This document shows, one piece after another, positions 42,802-56,300 of a DNA stretch of 64,000 bases. The position numbers were made by a program, and so were the translations under genes. The stretch spans positions 62,001 through 126,000 of the forward strand of contig WTXD01000046.1 of assembly GCA_022496205.1 (NCBI GenBank), read 5' to 3'. This stretch comes from Gloeopeniophorella convolvens (taxonomy: Eukaryota > Basidiomycota > Agaricomycetes > Russulales). The notes beneath the pieces are model-generated. The model did not search any database, was not told where the DNA came from, and saw only the letters and a list, made by a program, of their open reading frames with translations. Position 1 is the first letter of the stretch. Every line of letters begins with the position of its first letter.

Positions 42802-45800
42802 ATGTCCTCAAGGTCGGTCCGATCCTCCGACATCTCCTTCGCCGTCCTCCTGCTGACTGTCCCGGGCAAACAGGTTGGACCGGCTCCTCCTTCTTCTTGA
42901 CACCGGTTCGACAACCTCAGTGAGGACAACAGCCGCCAAACAACTAGCACAACTCGCCGCAAAGTCTGTCATCTCAGATGTTGCTCTCGAAGACGATGTC
43001 AAAGCACACCGTCACCACCAGCCCCTTGGGGATCCATCCGGATGGACTGAGCTTATGGCCGTTATAGCACGGGTAATTATGGCGTCGGTCTTTGCTCTGC
43101 GCGCATATATTGACTCGTCGCTAGGTTTTGCCTTACCTCCACTCGAGGTCGCATGAAACTCGATCGGCTGCGTCCAATGCGCTTTCCCAGATCTTCACAC
43201 TCGTCCCGCTCTGGCATCCTTTCCAGGATGGCGCGAACGGATCTGAAGCGTCCTCCCGTCTTCTGCCACCACCCGATTTTCCTATGCTCTCGGTCGAAGA
43301 ACTGGTGCAAAAGGGCACACTACTTCTCGCGTCGTCAGGCAAAGAGTTTGTAAGGCCGACCGGCATCCTCCAATCTTCTAGCGAAGTCAAAAAGGCGCGC
43401 AAAGAAGCCATGGGTCGTCTTGGGCTTGATTTCCTCGATGGTTTCGGCGGAAACGACGACATGGATCTAGACAAGGAGCTCGCTGCTGACAGCGAAGCCG
43501 ACGCTCAGGTGCCTGCTGAGGGCGAGAATGCCATGAATGAAGACTCGTCTCCTGTCTCCACGAGCCCGCCTCTTGAGCTTGGCGCTAGGGTGAAGAAAAG
43601 ATCCCCTTCCCCGCGGTCGAAGTCATCAACACCTGTCGCACCATCTCCTTCAGCTCCGACAGGCCCTCAGCCTGATGACAATATGAACGGACTCTCCGCC
43701 CGTGAGCGTAATCGCCTGAAACGTAAGCGCAAACAGGGCAATACTGCATTCGTGCAGGCGCCTCCTCCAACCACGAATTCCAAATTCCAAGCGACTGCTA
43801 CCGGCTCTGCGAACAAGTGAGTAGCTTTGTGTCTCGGCGACCCCTTACAAAGGCTCATACCATTTTTAGAGCTCGCCTTGTCGCTACAGAAGAAAAACCT
43901 GCACCTCCCTCGAGAGTTGAGAGTCCGACAGCGCCTGAGAAGGTCGTCATCGATCCGTCAAAGGGAGGCGCTGTGTCTCCCAAGACGTCTCAGCAGTCCC
44001 AAGCCCTGGAAGTAGAGGCAGGGCAGTGGGTCTGGGACGGACTAGTCAAGATCCTCGAAGTCGACCTGTTCAGTCCAGCGTGGGAAGTGCGGCATGGGGC
44101 TGCTATGGCCCTGCGTGAGCTGCTTAAGACCCAAGGCAAATATGGAGGCACAAGAGGTTTGCCTATTTTATCGCTCCTTTAATTAAAATGACTCAACTTC
44201 ATCTAGCCGGTACTTCAACTACTGAGAATGATGACGGTCATGAACGATGGTGCAACGCCCTCGCTGCCAAACTTCTATGCATCTTCATTCTTGACCGTTT
44301 TGGTGACTTCGTCTCGGATCAGGTCGTTGCGCCCGTGCGCGAAACCGTCTCCCAAACTCTTGCTTCCCTTCTTCTACACATGCCGCGCCGTTCGGTCTTA
44401 CATGTGCATTCAGTTCTTCTCCAAATGATACGGCAGGACTTCTCTATCCCTACTGGTGCCAAGGGCACGGGGTTGGAGAAGAGTCATATCTGGGAGGTTC
44501 GGCATGCTGGCCTACTTGGTATCAAATACGAAGTCGCTGTCCGAAGTGACGTCGTCGAGGCAGAATTCGTCGTCAAGTTGGTAAATCCAGAAGACGAGAT
44601 CAAAGTCGAGGATGGTACCAGGCCGCGGAACGGTATCGAATTGCAGGAATCGGCCAGCGCGGATGTCAAGATGGAGGATGTCCGGGAGATGGAGGATGTG
44701 AAAATGGAAGTCGTCGAGGCCTCCCACGTCGAGGTCGAGAACAGTGTTAAAACGGAGGCCTCCTTCTCTGAACCAGGTCCTCAGCGTATCTTACAAGACG
44801 TGGTTGACGCCGCCGTGCTCGGGCAAGTGTCCCACGTGTATGATCGCTGTTGTCTTCTGACGCCGTTGTTCCACAGCCTCGGCGACCGTGACGATGACGT
44901 TCGCTCGGTTGCTGCATCTTGTCTTATCCCCGTGGCCACCCACCTTGTCCGACAGCTACCATCATGCTTGAGTCTCGTATTGGCCGTTTTGTGGAATTGT
45001 TTGGGCGACATGAAGGACGACCTTAGCTCCAGTGTCGGTGCCGTCATGGACCTACTCGGTATATTGCTCTTCCGACCCCCACCAATTCTGTGATGCTGAC
45101 ACCTTCCAGGTAAACTTGTATCCTATGATGAAGTTATCAGCATCTTGGGCGATAGTTCGACATCGTATGCCCGTTCAATCGCATATGCTAGCTGCCGCTC
45201 ATATTGAACTCCTAGATTACCACTCACCGACCTCGCTCCCAAACTTTTCCCGTTCTTCCGGCATACAATACCGACGGTCCGCCTGGCAGTGGTCGAGACG
45301 CTTCATTCGTTCATGAACGTCCCCTCTCTTCCAAAGGAATGGGTTGCCACTCCACTCCTTCGGCTCCTTTTCCAGAACCTAGTTGTCGAAGAGCGCACGG
45401 ACGTGCGCAGAGAGACCATCAACACCTGGAATACTGCTATCGACCTGCTGCATTCTAGGCCGGGCTGGATGGAGAATGTCGTCACCTCAGCGCAACTATT
45501 CGAGTGGTTTGAGATCATGATGACGCCGATGGGCTTCCCTGTCGAAGCATCCGGCTTCTACGACCCTTTGGCCTCAGAAAACGGGGCGCATGCCGCGGCG
45601 GAGCGACACAACGTAGACAAGAATATGCTTGCGCAGGATCTTACCTTAGTTTCGCCTGACACAGTGTGGAGGGCGCGCATCGCCGCTGCGACTGCCATGG
45701 CATACCTTGTTGCATCGTGGAACTGCGCGGTACGTTTCCTTTCGCGGTCACCCAAATTCCTGACTCATGGCAGTTATAGTCACAGAGTGTGGACGACGTC

Positions 45801-48800
45801 TTCCAACCCATCCTCCTTCACTATGTCGAGTCGAGTAGCATGCTGCAGAAGGTGCTCACGGCCATCGTCACCGAGGAATGGGCGAAGCGGTATGAAGCCG
45901 AGCCTTCTGACACGCCGCGTACGCCACTCATCGAGGTCTCAAACCTGGCCCGTGAGATGAGCAGTCGAACCCTGGCGTGGCTACAGAGCGACCCACCAGC
46001 AGCCTATCACGAGATGGCGTTTACCCTTGCGCGGATTCACGGGGAGTGCTTGACCCTCCTGCAGAGCTTTGGCTACGACTGCAAGCTCCCCTGGTCCGAG
46101 ATTCCCACCCTTGGCACCGAGATCGATCTGACGGGCACCAAACCGGGTGGCTTCTCGCTCGCGTCCGCCGAGGCATCTGTGAACCAGGACTACACCAAGC
46201 TGAAGGAGCGCCTCGGCAAGACGAAGAAGCGCGAGCTCGGCGCCATCGCGGAGAAGCGCAACACTGTCATTTCCAGCATCGAGCGCTACAAGGAGGTCAA
46301 GGCTCAGCACGATATCCGCGTTTGCGCGGCTTTCGCCGCGGCATACGTCGCGCTCAAGAGCACCCCGGACAAAGTCAGCCCAATTGTGAAGGGCGTAATG
46401 AACGGAATAAAGGTGCGCCTGTGCTTCGTGATACCCGTGGACTCGTTCATAACGCCGGTGTTCTAGAACGAGGAAAACATCGACCTCCAAACACGTTCTG
46501 CTGTCGCTGTCTCTTCCTTTGTTGACTTCTGCGCGCACAATGGTCTGGCTCAACCTCCAGACAAGATTGTCAAGAACCTCTCTACTTTCCTGTGCCAGGA
46601 CATCGAGAGAACGCCGACGTTCGCCTATCACAAGAAGCATCTTTCCGGCATCCTATCCTTCCACGGCCCCTCGAAGGCGACGGAAAATGGTGCGACAGGA
46701 GATGACAAAGGCGAAACTGCGGAGAAGGCGCGTCTGTCGCGGCGTGGTGCGGGTCTAGCCTTTGTGGAGCTGTCGACAAAGTTTGGCGCAAAGCTCTTGG
46801 AGACCATTCCAAAGATGTGGCAATCGATGGCAGGCGGTCTTCTGAGCTCTTGTGCAGCCGGTATGAGCACCAGAAGTCATTGACGGGGCTGTGACTAATA
46901 ACCTGCGTCTTCCAGATACGCCAGATGCCGCAGATGAATTGATTAGCCGGCAACACGGGCAGGATGTCATTGACTCACTCAGCGTTCTCGAGGCTGTCGT
47001 CCCGACCCTACACCAAGATCTCTGGCCGAACGTCCAGGAGCTCTTTCCCATCCTTGCGATGGCCCTCCGGAGCCGTTTTGCCATCATCCGACAATCTGCT
47101 GCGCGGTGCTTCGCTGCGATCTGCGACGTGATGACGGGCGATGCCATGCTGTTCGTCATCAAAAAGATCATCCCCTTCCTTGGCGATACGCTTGTCAGCT
47201 CGAATCGGCAGGGTGCCACGGAAATGGTTTTCAGTACGTGTACGTTCGATGATCTGCGATTGTGCCTCATCACGTGTCGTGTCTTGCAGATGTTGTTCAG
47301 AAGCTGGACTACAAGGCGCTTCCCTATGTCATCTTCCTCGTGGTTCCGGTCCTCGGGCGGATGAGCGATCCTGACGATGATATCCGCTCAACGGCTACGA
47401 ATACATTTGCGTCTCTCGTAAAGATGGTTCCGCTTGAGGTAAGTCGGAGTCTTGTCCGTAACATGACTGTCACTCAGCATTATGCTAGTCCGGTTTGCCC
47501 GATCCTCCTGGCTTCCCAGAGGAGCTGCTGAAGCGGAGAGACCAAGAACGCCAGTTCTTGACGCAACTTCTGGACGGCAGCAAGGTCGAGTCATACGAGA
47601 TACCTGTGACGATCAATGCCGAGTTGCGGAAATATCAGCAAGATGGCGTCAACTGGCTTGCTTTCCTCGCCAAGTATCAACTCCATGGCATCCTGTGCGA
47701 CGGTAGGCAGGCAGGCTCTTTCCTTTCTTCGATGACCCTGACCTTCTCCGTAGACATGGGTCTCGGCAAGACGTTGCAGTCGATCTGCATCCTCGCGAGT
47801 AAGCACTTTGAACGAGCCAAGAAGCACAAGGAGACACAGTCACCGGACACCGTCCATATACCTTCACTCATCATCTGCCCACCTACGCTGACCGGTCACT
47901 GGTACTACGAAATCCTCAAGTACGCCGACAACCTAAAGCCCATCATGTATGTCGGGAATGCACGCGAGCGTCAACGTCTCATACCGAAGCTGAAGAAGCA
48001 CGATATTGTCATCACGTCTTACGAGGTCGTCCGCAATGACGTCGCCACGCTGGAGGAGTTCAACTGGCACTACTGCATCCTGGATGAGGGGCACGTAATT
48101 AAGAACGCCAAGACCAAGCTCACCAAGGCCGTCAAGTGTATCAAGGCCAATCACCGCCTAATCCTCTCTGGCACCCCGATACAGAACAACGTCCTGGAGC
48201 TCTGGAGCTTGTTCGACTTCTTGATGCCGGGCTTCCTGGGATCCGAGTCATCATTCAACGAACGATTCGGGAAGCCCATTCTCTCGAACAGAGATGGCAG
48301 GTCCAAGAACAGTGAAGCCGGTACGTATCAAGTCGACGCGCTGTTGTGACGTGGTCACTCATCTATCTGATCTTCCAGCCGCCCTGGCCTTGGAAGCACT
48401 GCACAAACAAGTCTTGCCATTCCTCCTTCGACGGCTGAAAGAAGATGTCCTGAACGACCTCCCTCCTAAAATCATCCAAGACTACTTCTGTGAACTGTCC
48501 GAAATGCAGAAGCAGCTCTACGATGATTTCTCCAATTCGCAGGCCAAGCTGACCGCGGAGGATGCCGTCAGAGGTGCCAAGACAGGAGAAAAGCAGCATA
48601 TCTTCCAGTCGTTGCAGTATTTGCGGAAGCTGTGCAATCACCCTGCCATGGTTCTCAAAACGGACGACGATATCAAAGCTGCGTTGCAGAAGGCTGGCCA
48701 GAAGCCTGAGAAGGCAAACCTGCTCGATATCAACCACGCTCCGAAGCTGCTCGCCTTGAGGTACGTCAGGCTTTCGGACGTTAAAGGGCAGACCCCTTAT

Positions 48801-49628
48801 TGTGTCGTCACCTGTCCCCTTATATAGGCAGCTTCTCGTCGACTGTGGCATCGGCGGGACGCCATCATTGACCAACACAGGCGACCTCGGGAAGAGCGAA
48901 CTCGCGGATGCCGAACCCGCCGCGTCGTCATCCGGCGCGTTCTCACAGCACCGTGTCTTGATCTTCTGCCAGATGAAGCAAATGCTGGACATTGTTGAGA
49001 ACGTCCTCTTCAAGAAGCACATGCCTTCTGTCACGTACATGCGCCTCGATGGGAGCACAGATGCGAACAAGCGCCATGCCGTCGTCCAGACCTTCAACTC
49101 TGATCCTAGCATCGACTGCCTTCTCCTCACGACACATGTTGGCGGACTCGGACTGACGCTAACCGGCGCCGACACCGTGATCTTCGTGGAGCACGATTGG
49201 AACCCAATGAAAGATCTTCAAGCCATGGACCGCGCTCACCGCATCGGGCAAAAGAAAGTGGTCAACGTGTATCGGTTGATCACCAAAGGAACATTGGAAG
49301 AGAAAATCATGGGGTACGTCGGGCAATCTACTTTACTCCCCAGCCGATCTCACGTCTCCACAGTTTGCAGCGCTTCAAGCTCAATATCGCGAATTCCGTG
49401 GTCACGCAGCAGAACTCTGGTTTGGCGTCTATGGATACGGACCTAGTTCTAGACCTCTTCAAGCATACATCCACGGAAGACGACAGGCCGGGCTCAAAGA
49501 AAGACGCCGACCAGGGAACTGTAGCCGGGCCCCACAAACACATTCTACACGGCTTAGAAGACTTGCCTGCGGAAGAGGAGTATCAGGAATTAGATCTTTC
49601 TTCGTTCATGACCTCCATTGGTCGCTAA
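42802..49628 (+). CDS. MOT1: TBP-associated Snf2-family ATPase MOT1/BTAF1
   Basis: Swi2/Snf2 ATPase that strips TATA-binding protein from DNA. The first exon is only 11 nt (42802-42812, MSSR) and joins 42874 to give RLDRLLLLLDTGSTTSVR, the usual MOT1 start. HEAT-repeat exons follow (PYLHSRSHETRSAASNALSQ, WVWDGLVKILEVDLFSPAWE, WCNALAAKLLCIFILDRFGD). The ATPase core has YQQDGVNWLAFLAKYQLHG, Walker A in DMGLGKTLQS, the Walker B variant DEGH in LDEGHVIKN, SGTPIQNNVLELWSLFDFLM, and in the C-lobe LIFCQMKQMLDIVE, LLTTHVGGLGLTL and the arginine-finger motif MDRAHRIGQ. It ends with the conserved ELDLSSFMTSIGR. More than ten introns of about 50-70 nt separate the exons. Sequence and length match the family, about 1,900 residues. 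Confidence 0.95.
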
Positions 49629-49795
49629 TGCACAGTATGTTTTTGTTCTTATGTTTATTCAGTTTCATTCTCTCCATGAACATTTGTTGACTAGTATATA
49701 CTGTCCTGTGTATTGCTACGCCCATTCTTAATCCACGCAAGTAGTGTATGCAAACCCAATCTGTACTGACAAGTAGACCGTCCTGTATCGCTCGA

Positions 49796-50560
49796 TCAGA
49801 ATAAGTAATATGGCGCCCCTGGCCGTCGGTTACGCGTGGGGAGATGACGCCGGAACAGTCGGGGAGCAGTGAACGCAGCGATGATGACGATGATCCCCAC
49901 AACTATACCTGCAATGGTGCCCGCCAGGACCCTGGGGTTGATGCCTTTGGAAGACGACCTGACTCCTGGAGACGCTGTTGGTGGAGGTAGGCCGGTATTG
50001 GATGTGGAAGATGACGAGCTCGAGGAGGATGTGGAATTGGATGGTGACGACGCAGCGTCATCCAAGCATGAACGGTCCCCTGACTCGACGAAGAATGGTG
50101 ATGACTGTGCGTACACCCCCAGCGAATGCTGGGTGTCGAACGCAACAGCAGTGTAGAAGCCTTCATCGACGTCGACAGGGCCCCAGGTGAGCTGGCTCGC
50201 GGTCGAGGGCACGTTCGTCGTGAGCGTGCGGAATGTCACCATGAGGCGCACATTCCCGGGCTCGAACGACATCTGCGATGCGAACGCATCGGTGATCTGG
50301 ACAGTTAGAGGCACATCACCGGCGCCTTGGAAATCCCACGCAATCGTGGTCTGACCGCATGTCGTGGTGTTCGCGGGACTGTCGAGCTGCAGTTGAGGGC
50401 CCGATGAAGTGGTAGTCGGGGTGTAGCTGCTGTATATGGATGAGGAAGTGTGACTCGAGCTGGTGGTGGTTGGTGTCGCGTCCTTGTCGCCATCGCCATC
50501 GCCTTTGGCAGAAGCCAGCAAGACGGATAAGATGAGAAGAAGCAGGGCGTTACACAGCAT
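49796..50560 (-). CDS. Single-pass Ser/Thr-rich surface protein
   Basis: Intronless, 254 residues. There is a signal peptide (MLCNALLLLILSVLLASAKG), then a Thr/Ser-rich stretch and a folded region of about 110 residues that starts PQLQLDSPANTTTCGQTTIA and includes SSPFFVESGDRSC; its two spaced Cys residues suggest one disulphide. A poly-Ser/Asn linker follows, then one transmembrane span (AGTIAGIVVGIIVIIAAF) and a short basic tail. This type I architecture is common among basidiomycete wall or plasma-membrane proteins of unknown function. It lies tail-to-tail with MOT1, 167 bp apart. Confidence 0.8.
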   Translation of the reverse strand: MLCNALLLLILSVLLASAKGDGDGDKDATPTTTSSSHTSSSIYSSYTPTTTSSGPQLQLDSPANTTTCGQTTIAWDFQGAGDVPLTVQITDAFASQMSFEPGNVRLMVTFRTLTTNVPSTASQLTWGPVDVDEGFYTAVAFDTQHSLGVYAQSSPFFVESGDRSCLDDAASSPSNSTSSSSSSSSTSNTGLPPPTASPGVRSSSKGINPRVLAGTIAGIVVGIIVIIAAFTAPRLFRRHLPTRNRRPGAPYYLF

Positions 50561-53398
50561 CTCTTTATACGTCAGCCTCCCTGGTGCCCAAAGTAACGGA
50601 CAGCTAAAGCCGACTTACTTGTCGCCGGAAAGCTCAGATCATTGAAGGGGCGCACGCGTAGCCTAGCACCGCGCGCACAGTGCGTTCTGTATTATATGCA
50701 TTCAGTCATTGGTGTGAACGCTGTCGCCCAGAGAGGCAACGCTCTTGGGAAGGAAAGTGGGCGATATCCGAGGAGCGCCAGGGTATCGGGATGACCGCAG
50801 GCTAACCGGTGCCACGGAGGGCCAAAATACATCGTCGACCTATGAGCGCGCTTGCTGGTATGCAGGTTCTCACGTTGGATAGAGTCGAGGTCTTCCTAAA
50901 TACGTCCGAGTCTCAGTCCACCGCTCGCTGTGAGAACGTTTGCGTGCTCGTGGGGCGGATGCTGCCTTCGAATGGAAAGTGAGGCGTTCTTGACAGCCGG
51001 AAATACGCCCGTGGAAAATCCGAGACGCTAGATTGCTAAATAACTCGGGAGCGTCGGGGAGGCCACTGCATGGAAAGCACTGAGAACGACGTCACTACTG
51101 CCTTAGCGTAGCACAGACATTTGCAGAGCGCACAGAGCAATGTCTGCACTCCATTGCAGGTATGAGACGGGATAACACGTCGCCGAGCACGCGACAGGAT
51201 CAAAACTGCGAAATCAACTGTTGCGATGAGCAGTACCCTGTGATCTGACCAAGGATCCACGTGATCCACAGTGGTGCAGCTTGAGAAAACCCAACAGTAT
51301 GACACATCGTCGCCTTCGCTAGGGATTAAGATTATTTCTTGCAACACGTGCTGCGGAAAAAACGTCCACGACGAAAAGAATCGCACGGAGACTAACCTAG
51401 CTGAGTGACTGGTGCCTCCATCGAATATTGAAGCTCGAAAATCCACTGGCTTTCGGGCTTGACGTAATTTTGAGAGGAACCAGGCAGAAATTGTTTTACT
51501 TGTGACGCTTAAACATGGAGGACTTGGTGGGCTGGTGTAGCGGTGGACTCAAGTAGAGAGTAACGGATGCATTGAATATTGAAGCCTGAAAGGCGTCGGT
51601 CACCGGTCAAGGCTGTTGCGAGAGGAGTCTGCGACTTCGCATGGAGTTCGGTATAATCCGAGCGCTGTTCGAAACGTCCGAATTTGATTATGCGGTGGGT
51701 GTAGATCTGTGCAGATGCCAGGATCTCCGAGATCCGACGTCGCGACTCGGACCTCCACGTGGCACGCGCGTTGCCGGTCATAGGACTCGGTCCCCTCCTC
51801 ACCTCACCTCACCTCCTTTCAGGCTGCTACGAAGGACAGTTCATAAGGATTTTTGCCCTTGGAGCCTCCTTTGCGAGACAGGTGACACGACGGTTGAGTA
51901 AGTCACGTATCAACTCGTCACACTCCTTCTCGTCTGATTTCGCCATTCTGTGGCAACAAGGTCCAGGGTGATACTAGTAAGGTTTCCTCAAGGCCAAGTC
52001 CTCGAATGTGAGATCCTCATCAACCATCGCCTATCAGCACTCCGACCCTTTTGCGTCGGTATTTCAGTCGATACAATACAGGTCTATGTCTAGGTTCTAG
52101 AAAGTGCATTCAGTTCTTACGCCTTTATCCTGTGAACCCAATAAGCTTTACAGGCCCTACATCAGTGGATGACATGTTATGCATTATGGACCGCGTAACG
52201 CACTGCTGTTGGGCTCAACCTCGGTGATTTGGTTTCAGTGCACACGTCCTTGCTGTGGCGGTCGGTACATGAATCCCGTTGAGCTTGTTCCCATGGCGTC
52301 TTCCGGGTGTCGGGGAAGGTGTTCCCGTGTGCTGATCGCTGTGCCGCATCGCTCAGCAAATCCTCCGAATTCATTGACTTGCTCATCTCTTATCACCGAC
52401 TCTACCGTCGACTCGGGACTGCACTTCCTACGCTTTCTTCCCAGGGGATCCGCCGTCCTTCTCACGTTCGAACGCAGCGTGTATTCGTGACCATTCCTGG
52501 ACATTCGCTTGGGCGCCCTCGCGCGTACGTAACTTACTTCAAGTCATGCTCACATCTCATGCTCAGAAAGAACAGGAGCTATGAGACGTCTACGTACGCT
52601 GGCCCTGTGTCTTTGAAGCTTTCCGGCGACGAGCTCTGGGTAATCATGGCGAGCGTGGCTGACTCTCCATGATGCGACACAGGGCCGATGGGATGGTAGG
52701 CGCAGTACGCCCGACCACGATCGCACGAGCACTCTCCGAAGCCCCACCCAGTCAATTGAGGGCCCCATTCCCCCCGCCAGGCTATCACCTGGGAAAACCA
52801 AACCCCATGACCAAATACGGGGTGGGCCATCCCACCGCGCGGGCGTCTTGACAGGGACATCTGCTGGTATTCAAAGAGCTAATATTTTTGTGGTGGTAGC
52901 ACAATCGCAACGTCTTTGCTCTATCAGAGATCACAGAGTCATAGGCTGTCTGATGGAACTGCTGGGACTAAAGCGAGGCGGTAAGAGTGTTCTTAGTGTG
53001 GAGGAAATAACACTCTACCCTCACATACATGTGTACAAATGCGTGCATTTGCTGTGTAGCTTTAAGCTTAGGGTGCTCTGCGGAAAGTCAGCACTTATAT
53101 CGGTGATGCCTAGTGACTCTAGCTGTCGCAGTTACTATTCCATCGAGAGGAAGGTGAGGAAATAGTGTAGAAAAATACAAGGCACAAGGTGGTATCGCAT
53201 ATGAGCGCATACTTATGGGGGGCATCATGAAATTTCCGCCCCCGGCGTTGTGACGATATCATCACGTGGTTCGCCTGACATGAGCTGGGCGGCAGGCAGC
53301 GGCGTGCGCGACGCCGACGCAGTTGTCACTTCAATCGCCGCTTTCGCGCATCGTCGCCACGCCTAGGGTATCTAACTGGAAGGCCTACAACGGCGCGC
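50561..53398. other. Long gene-poor region
   Basis: 2.8 kb with no convincing gene on either strand. Open frames reach only about 135 codons and have no motifs. It includes a short CTCAC repeat run (about 51796-51815) and two copies of the word GAATATTGAAGC near 51423 and 51571. It must hold the promoters of the surface-protein gene and PAN2. It may contain a non-coding RNA or decayed element that cannot be recognised by eye. Confidence 0.5.
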
Positions 53399-56300
53399 AT
53401 GTCGGTAGCAACCTACCGTCCGGCTGCACCCATCACTCACCAACGCGATGTATTTCCACAAGTCATCACAGCGCTCTCATTCGACCCTACGTCCGATACG
53501 CTCTGGTCCGGGACTAATTCAGGCAGCGTCGTTGCGTATTATACTCCACAAGGCGTTAGGGGAGTCTCCTTTCCGGTAGGAGGGGGCTTGTCTGTCAATA
53601 AGATTGTCGCCGATGAGGCACAAGTTCGCGCGTACGGCGTGGCTGGGGAGGGGGTTGGTGCATGGAGTAAGGGTGGTATTAACAAGTGGTTTCATCGGTG
53701 AGCAGCACATACACTTCCCGTCATAGCTGCGTTACGATCCGTTTAAGTCCTGCTGCATCCGTCACAGCCTTCTCTGGCACGCTGAGCTCTTCGAGAACAC
53801 TCGCAGTCGGAACTTCAACACCGGAGATCGTGATGCTGAACTCCACAACAGGGAGCATGATCAGGCAGGCACACGCTTTCTCTGTTATCAGGCAGTTACA
53901 TTTCTCCCACTCCTACCTTCTCTCCGGTGGCGCGGATGGGTACTTGGGCTGCCACGACCCTAGGACAGGGTTGAGACGGGAGGGTGCAGCAGAGAACACC
54001 GTCAAGGCGCATGCCAGTGAGATACAAGGCCTCCAGTCCAGCGGGAACTATGCGTACACCATCGGTTGGGGATTACGGTGAGCTTAAACAATCTTCTGAC
54101 GTATCCTCAGTTGACGGGTCGCAGGCAATCGAGGCCAGTCCCTGATCCTCTGGTCAAAATATATGATCTTCGGACGATGAGGCCGTTACCTCCAGTACCA
54201 TTCCCCGCTGGGCCTGCTTTTATCAATGTCATGCCCAAACGTTCCTCAAGCTTGGTTGTGACGTCGAATCAAGGGCTCGTGAATATCGTGGACACGGTCA
54301 ACCCAACGAGTTCAAATGAATTTTACCAGGTATTGCACGCGCTCGTGGACCTGCTCGGCACGTTCTCATTCTCTATATCATAGCTGGACACCCCTGCCTT
54401 CATCAGTTCTGCCGCCGTCTCACCCACTGGCGCGTACATGGCATTCGGGGATGCCGAAGGTGTAATTCATATCATGACTGCGGCTGAAGAGGACATGCCC
54501 TTTAATGGATATGAAGGTCAGCCTGTCGAGTGGGCAGACCCTCCCGAGCAGCTACCCGATATCGATTGGAACGATCGAACGTATGTTTCATTGGGCACTC
54601 ATATCTGCAACACGGGTCTTATTATGGACACTAGACCATTGAATAGCGTTGGTCTACCCCATTACAATAACCTCCTACTTTCTTCTTGGACCCCGCAACT
54701 CGAGTCTACGAAGATCTCGACTGCGCCCATGAAGATCCCACAGTCTGTCTTCTCTTCGATAAAGATGAACGACGGCATTGCGTACGCATCGCTTCCACGC
54801 GAACTCAAAGGCCGTCGGAACATGATCACGTGGCTGCTCCCAAAGACCAAGGACGATTCCGAAGCGGAAAGCGAAGAAGCGATGTACGTCGTTATAGCAT
54901 AGCCACAGATCCTCTAGGTCTCACGAGTCTCTGCAGCAACCCGAGGACGATCTGGCAGAGGGCAACCATAGCCTAGATGAGGCACCCCCTCGTTACCGCA
55001 AAGTCGAGATCGAGTATTCGAAATTCGGTGTAGAAGACTTTGACTTCGGGTAGGACGCACAGATAATTATCGGAGAAAGACGAAGTGCTCAGGTCTTGCG
55101 TTATCTAGGTTCTTCAACAAGACGGACTTCAGCGGTCTCGAAACTCACATTCTGAACTCGTACACCAACTCTCTCATCCAAGTACTACACTACTGCCCCC
55201 CGATCAGAAGAGTCGCGAAGTCGCATGTCACGACACGATGCCCAAATGAGCATTGTCTTCTGTGCGAGCTCGGATTTGTGAGCTGCATGCTCGAGGACGC
55301 AAAAGGAACCAACTGTCAATCGAGCAACTTCTGCAAGACCGTTGGTGTGCTCGCCCAATGTAGGCTCTGGCTCCCGGGTGCGGGTCGTTTTCCTAAGCAT
55401 TTTTGACAGCTGTCAACGCCATCGAGCTCATCGATTACGGCCGGGATCTGGCCGATACAAACTACGCACACATGATTCAGACGTTCCATCGGTTCTTGAT
55501 CGACCACTTAGCCATCGAAGAGCAGGTCCACCCAAATCAACCTGCCCTGTACCTCAAGATCCTTCATTACCTCAGCGCACAGCTACACTTCCTCCAATCA
55601 CCCAGCTCCTTGGCATGGATGGTCGTAACGTCTTTACATGCACATATTGCCAGACCATACGGGAGAAGGAGCAACTCACCTTCGTCGTGGATCTCATTTA
55701 TCCTCGAAAGGTTCGTCATTGGTCACATCTCTCCCTCTGTAGCTTACGTATATCAGGGCAGCCTGGGGCGGAAAACGATTTCGCTTCGACTCTGCAGGCG
55801 TCGCTTCTCAGACAGATGAGTCACAAGGCAACGTGCCAGAATTGCAAACTAGTCAGGGCATTCGACTCGAGCCGTTCCGTGGCGACGTCTGACTTGCCTC
55901 CGATCCTCGCTGTGAACGCGAATGTCTACAATGAGGGGACTATGGAGCACTGGTTGGACACTCGCAAACAGAAATTCCTCTCAACGACGGTCGAGCTTCA
56001 CGGGTCAGCTGGTGAGGTCGAAGATCCTATCTCAATTACATATGACCTGAGGGTAAGACTACCCTCCCTATTGTGGCCCGTAACTGAAATTCTCTTTAGG
56101 CCATGGTTGTGCAAGTACTGAGCAAAGAGAAGCGGTCCCATCTGGTGGCCATTGTCAAAGGTTTGTATTTATTGTATGTTACAATAGATCCATATCTGAA
56201 CGCAGTCACAGTTCCGGAAGCAGAGATGGATGAAGACTTGACCAGTCCTTGGTTCCTCTTCAACGACTTCTCAGTGCAGAATATCTCCGAGGAAGAAGCC

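Noticed and set aside
51036..51446. Minus-strand open frame of about 135 codons in the long gap
   Set aside because: No motif, no neighbouring exons and no promoter signature.
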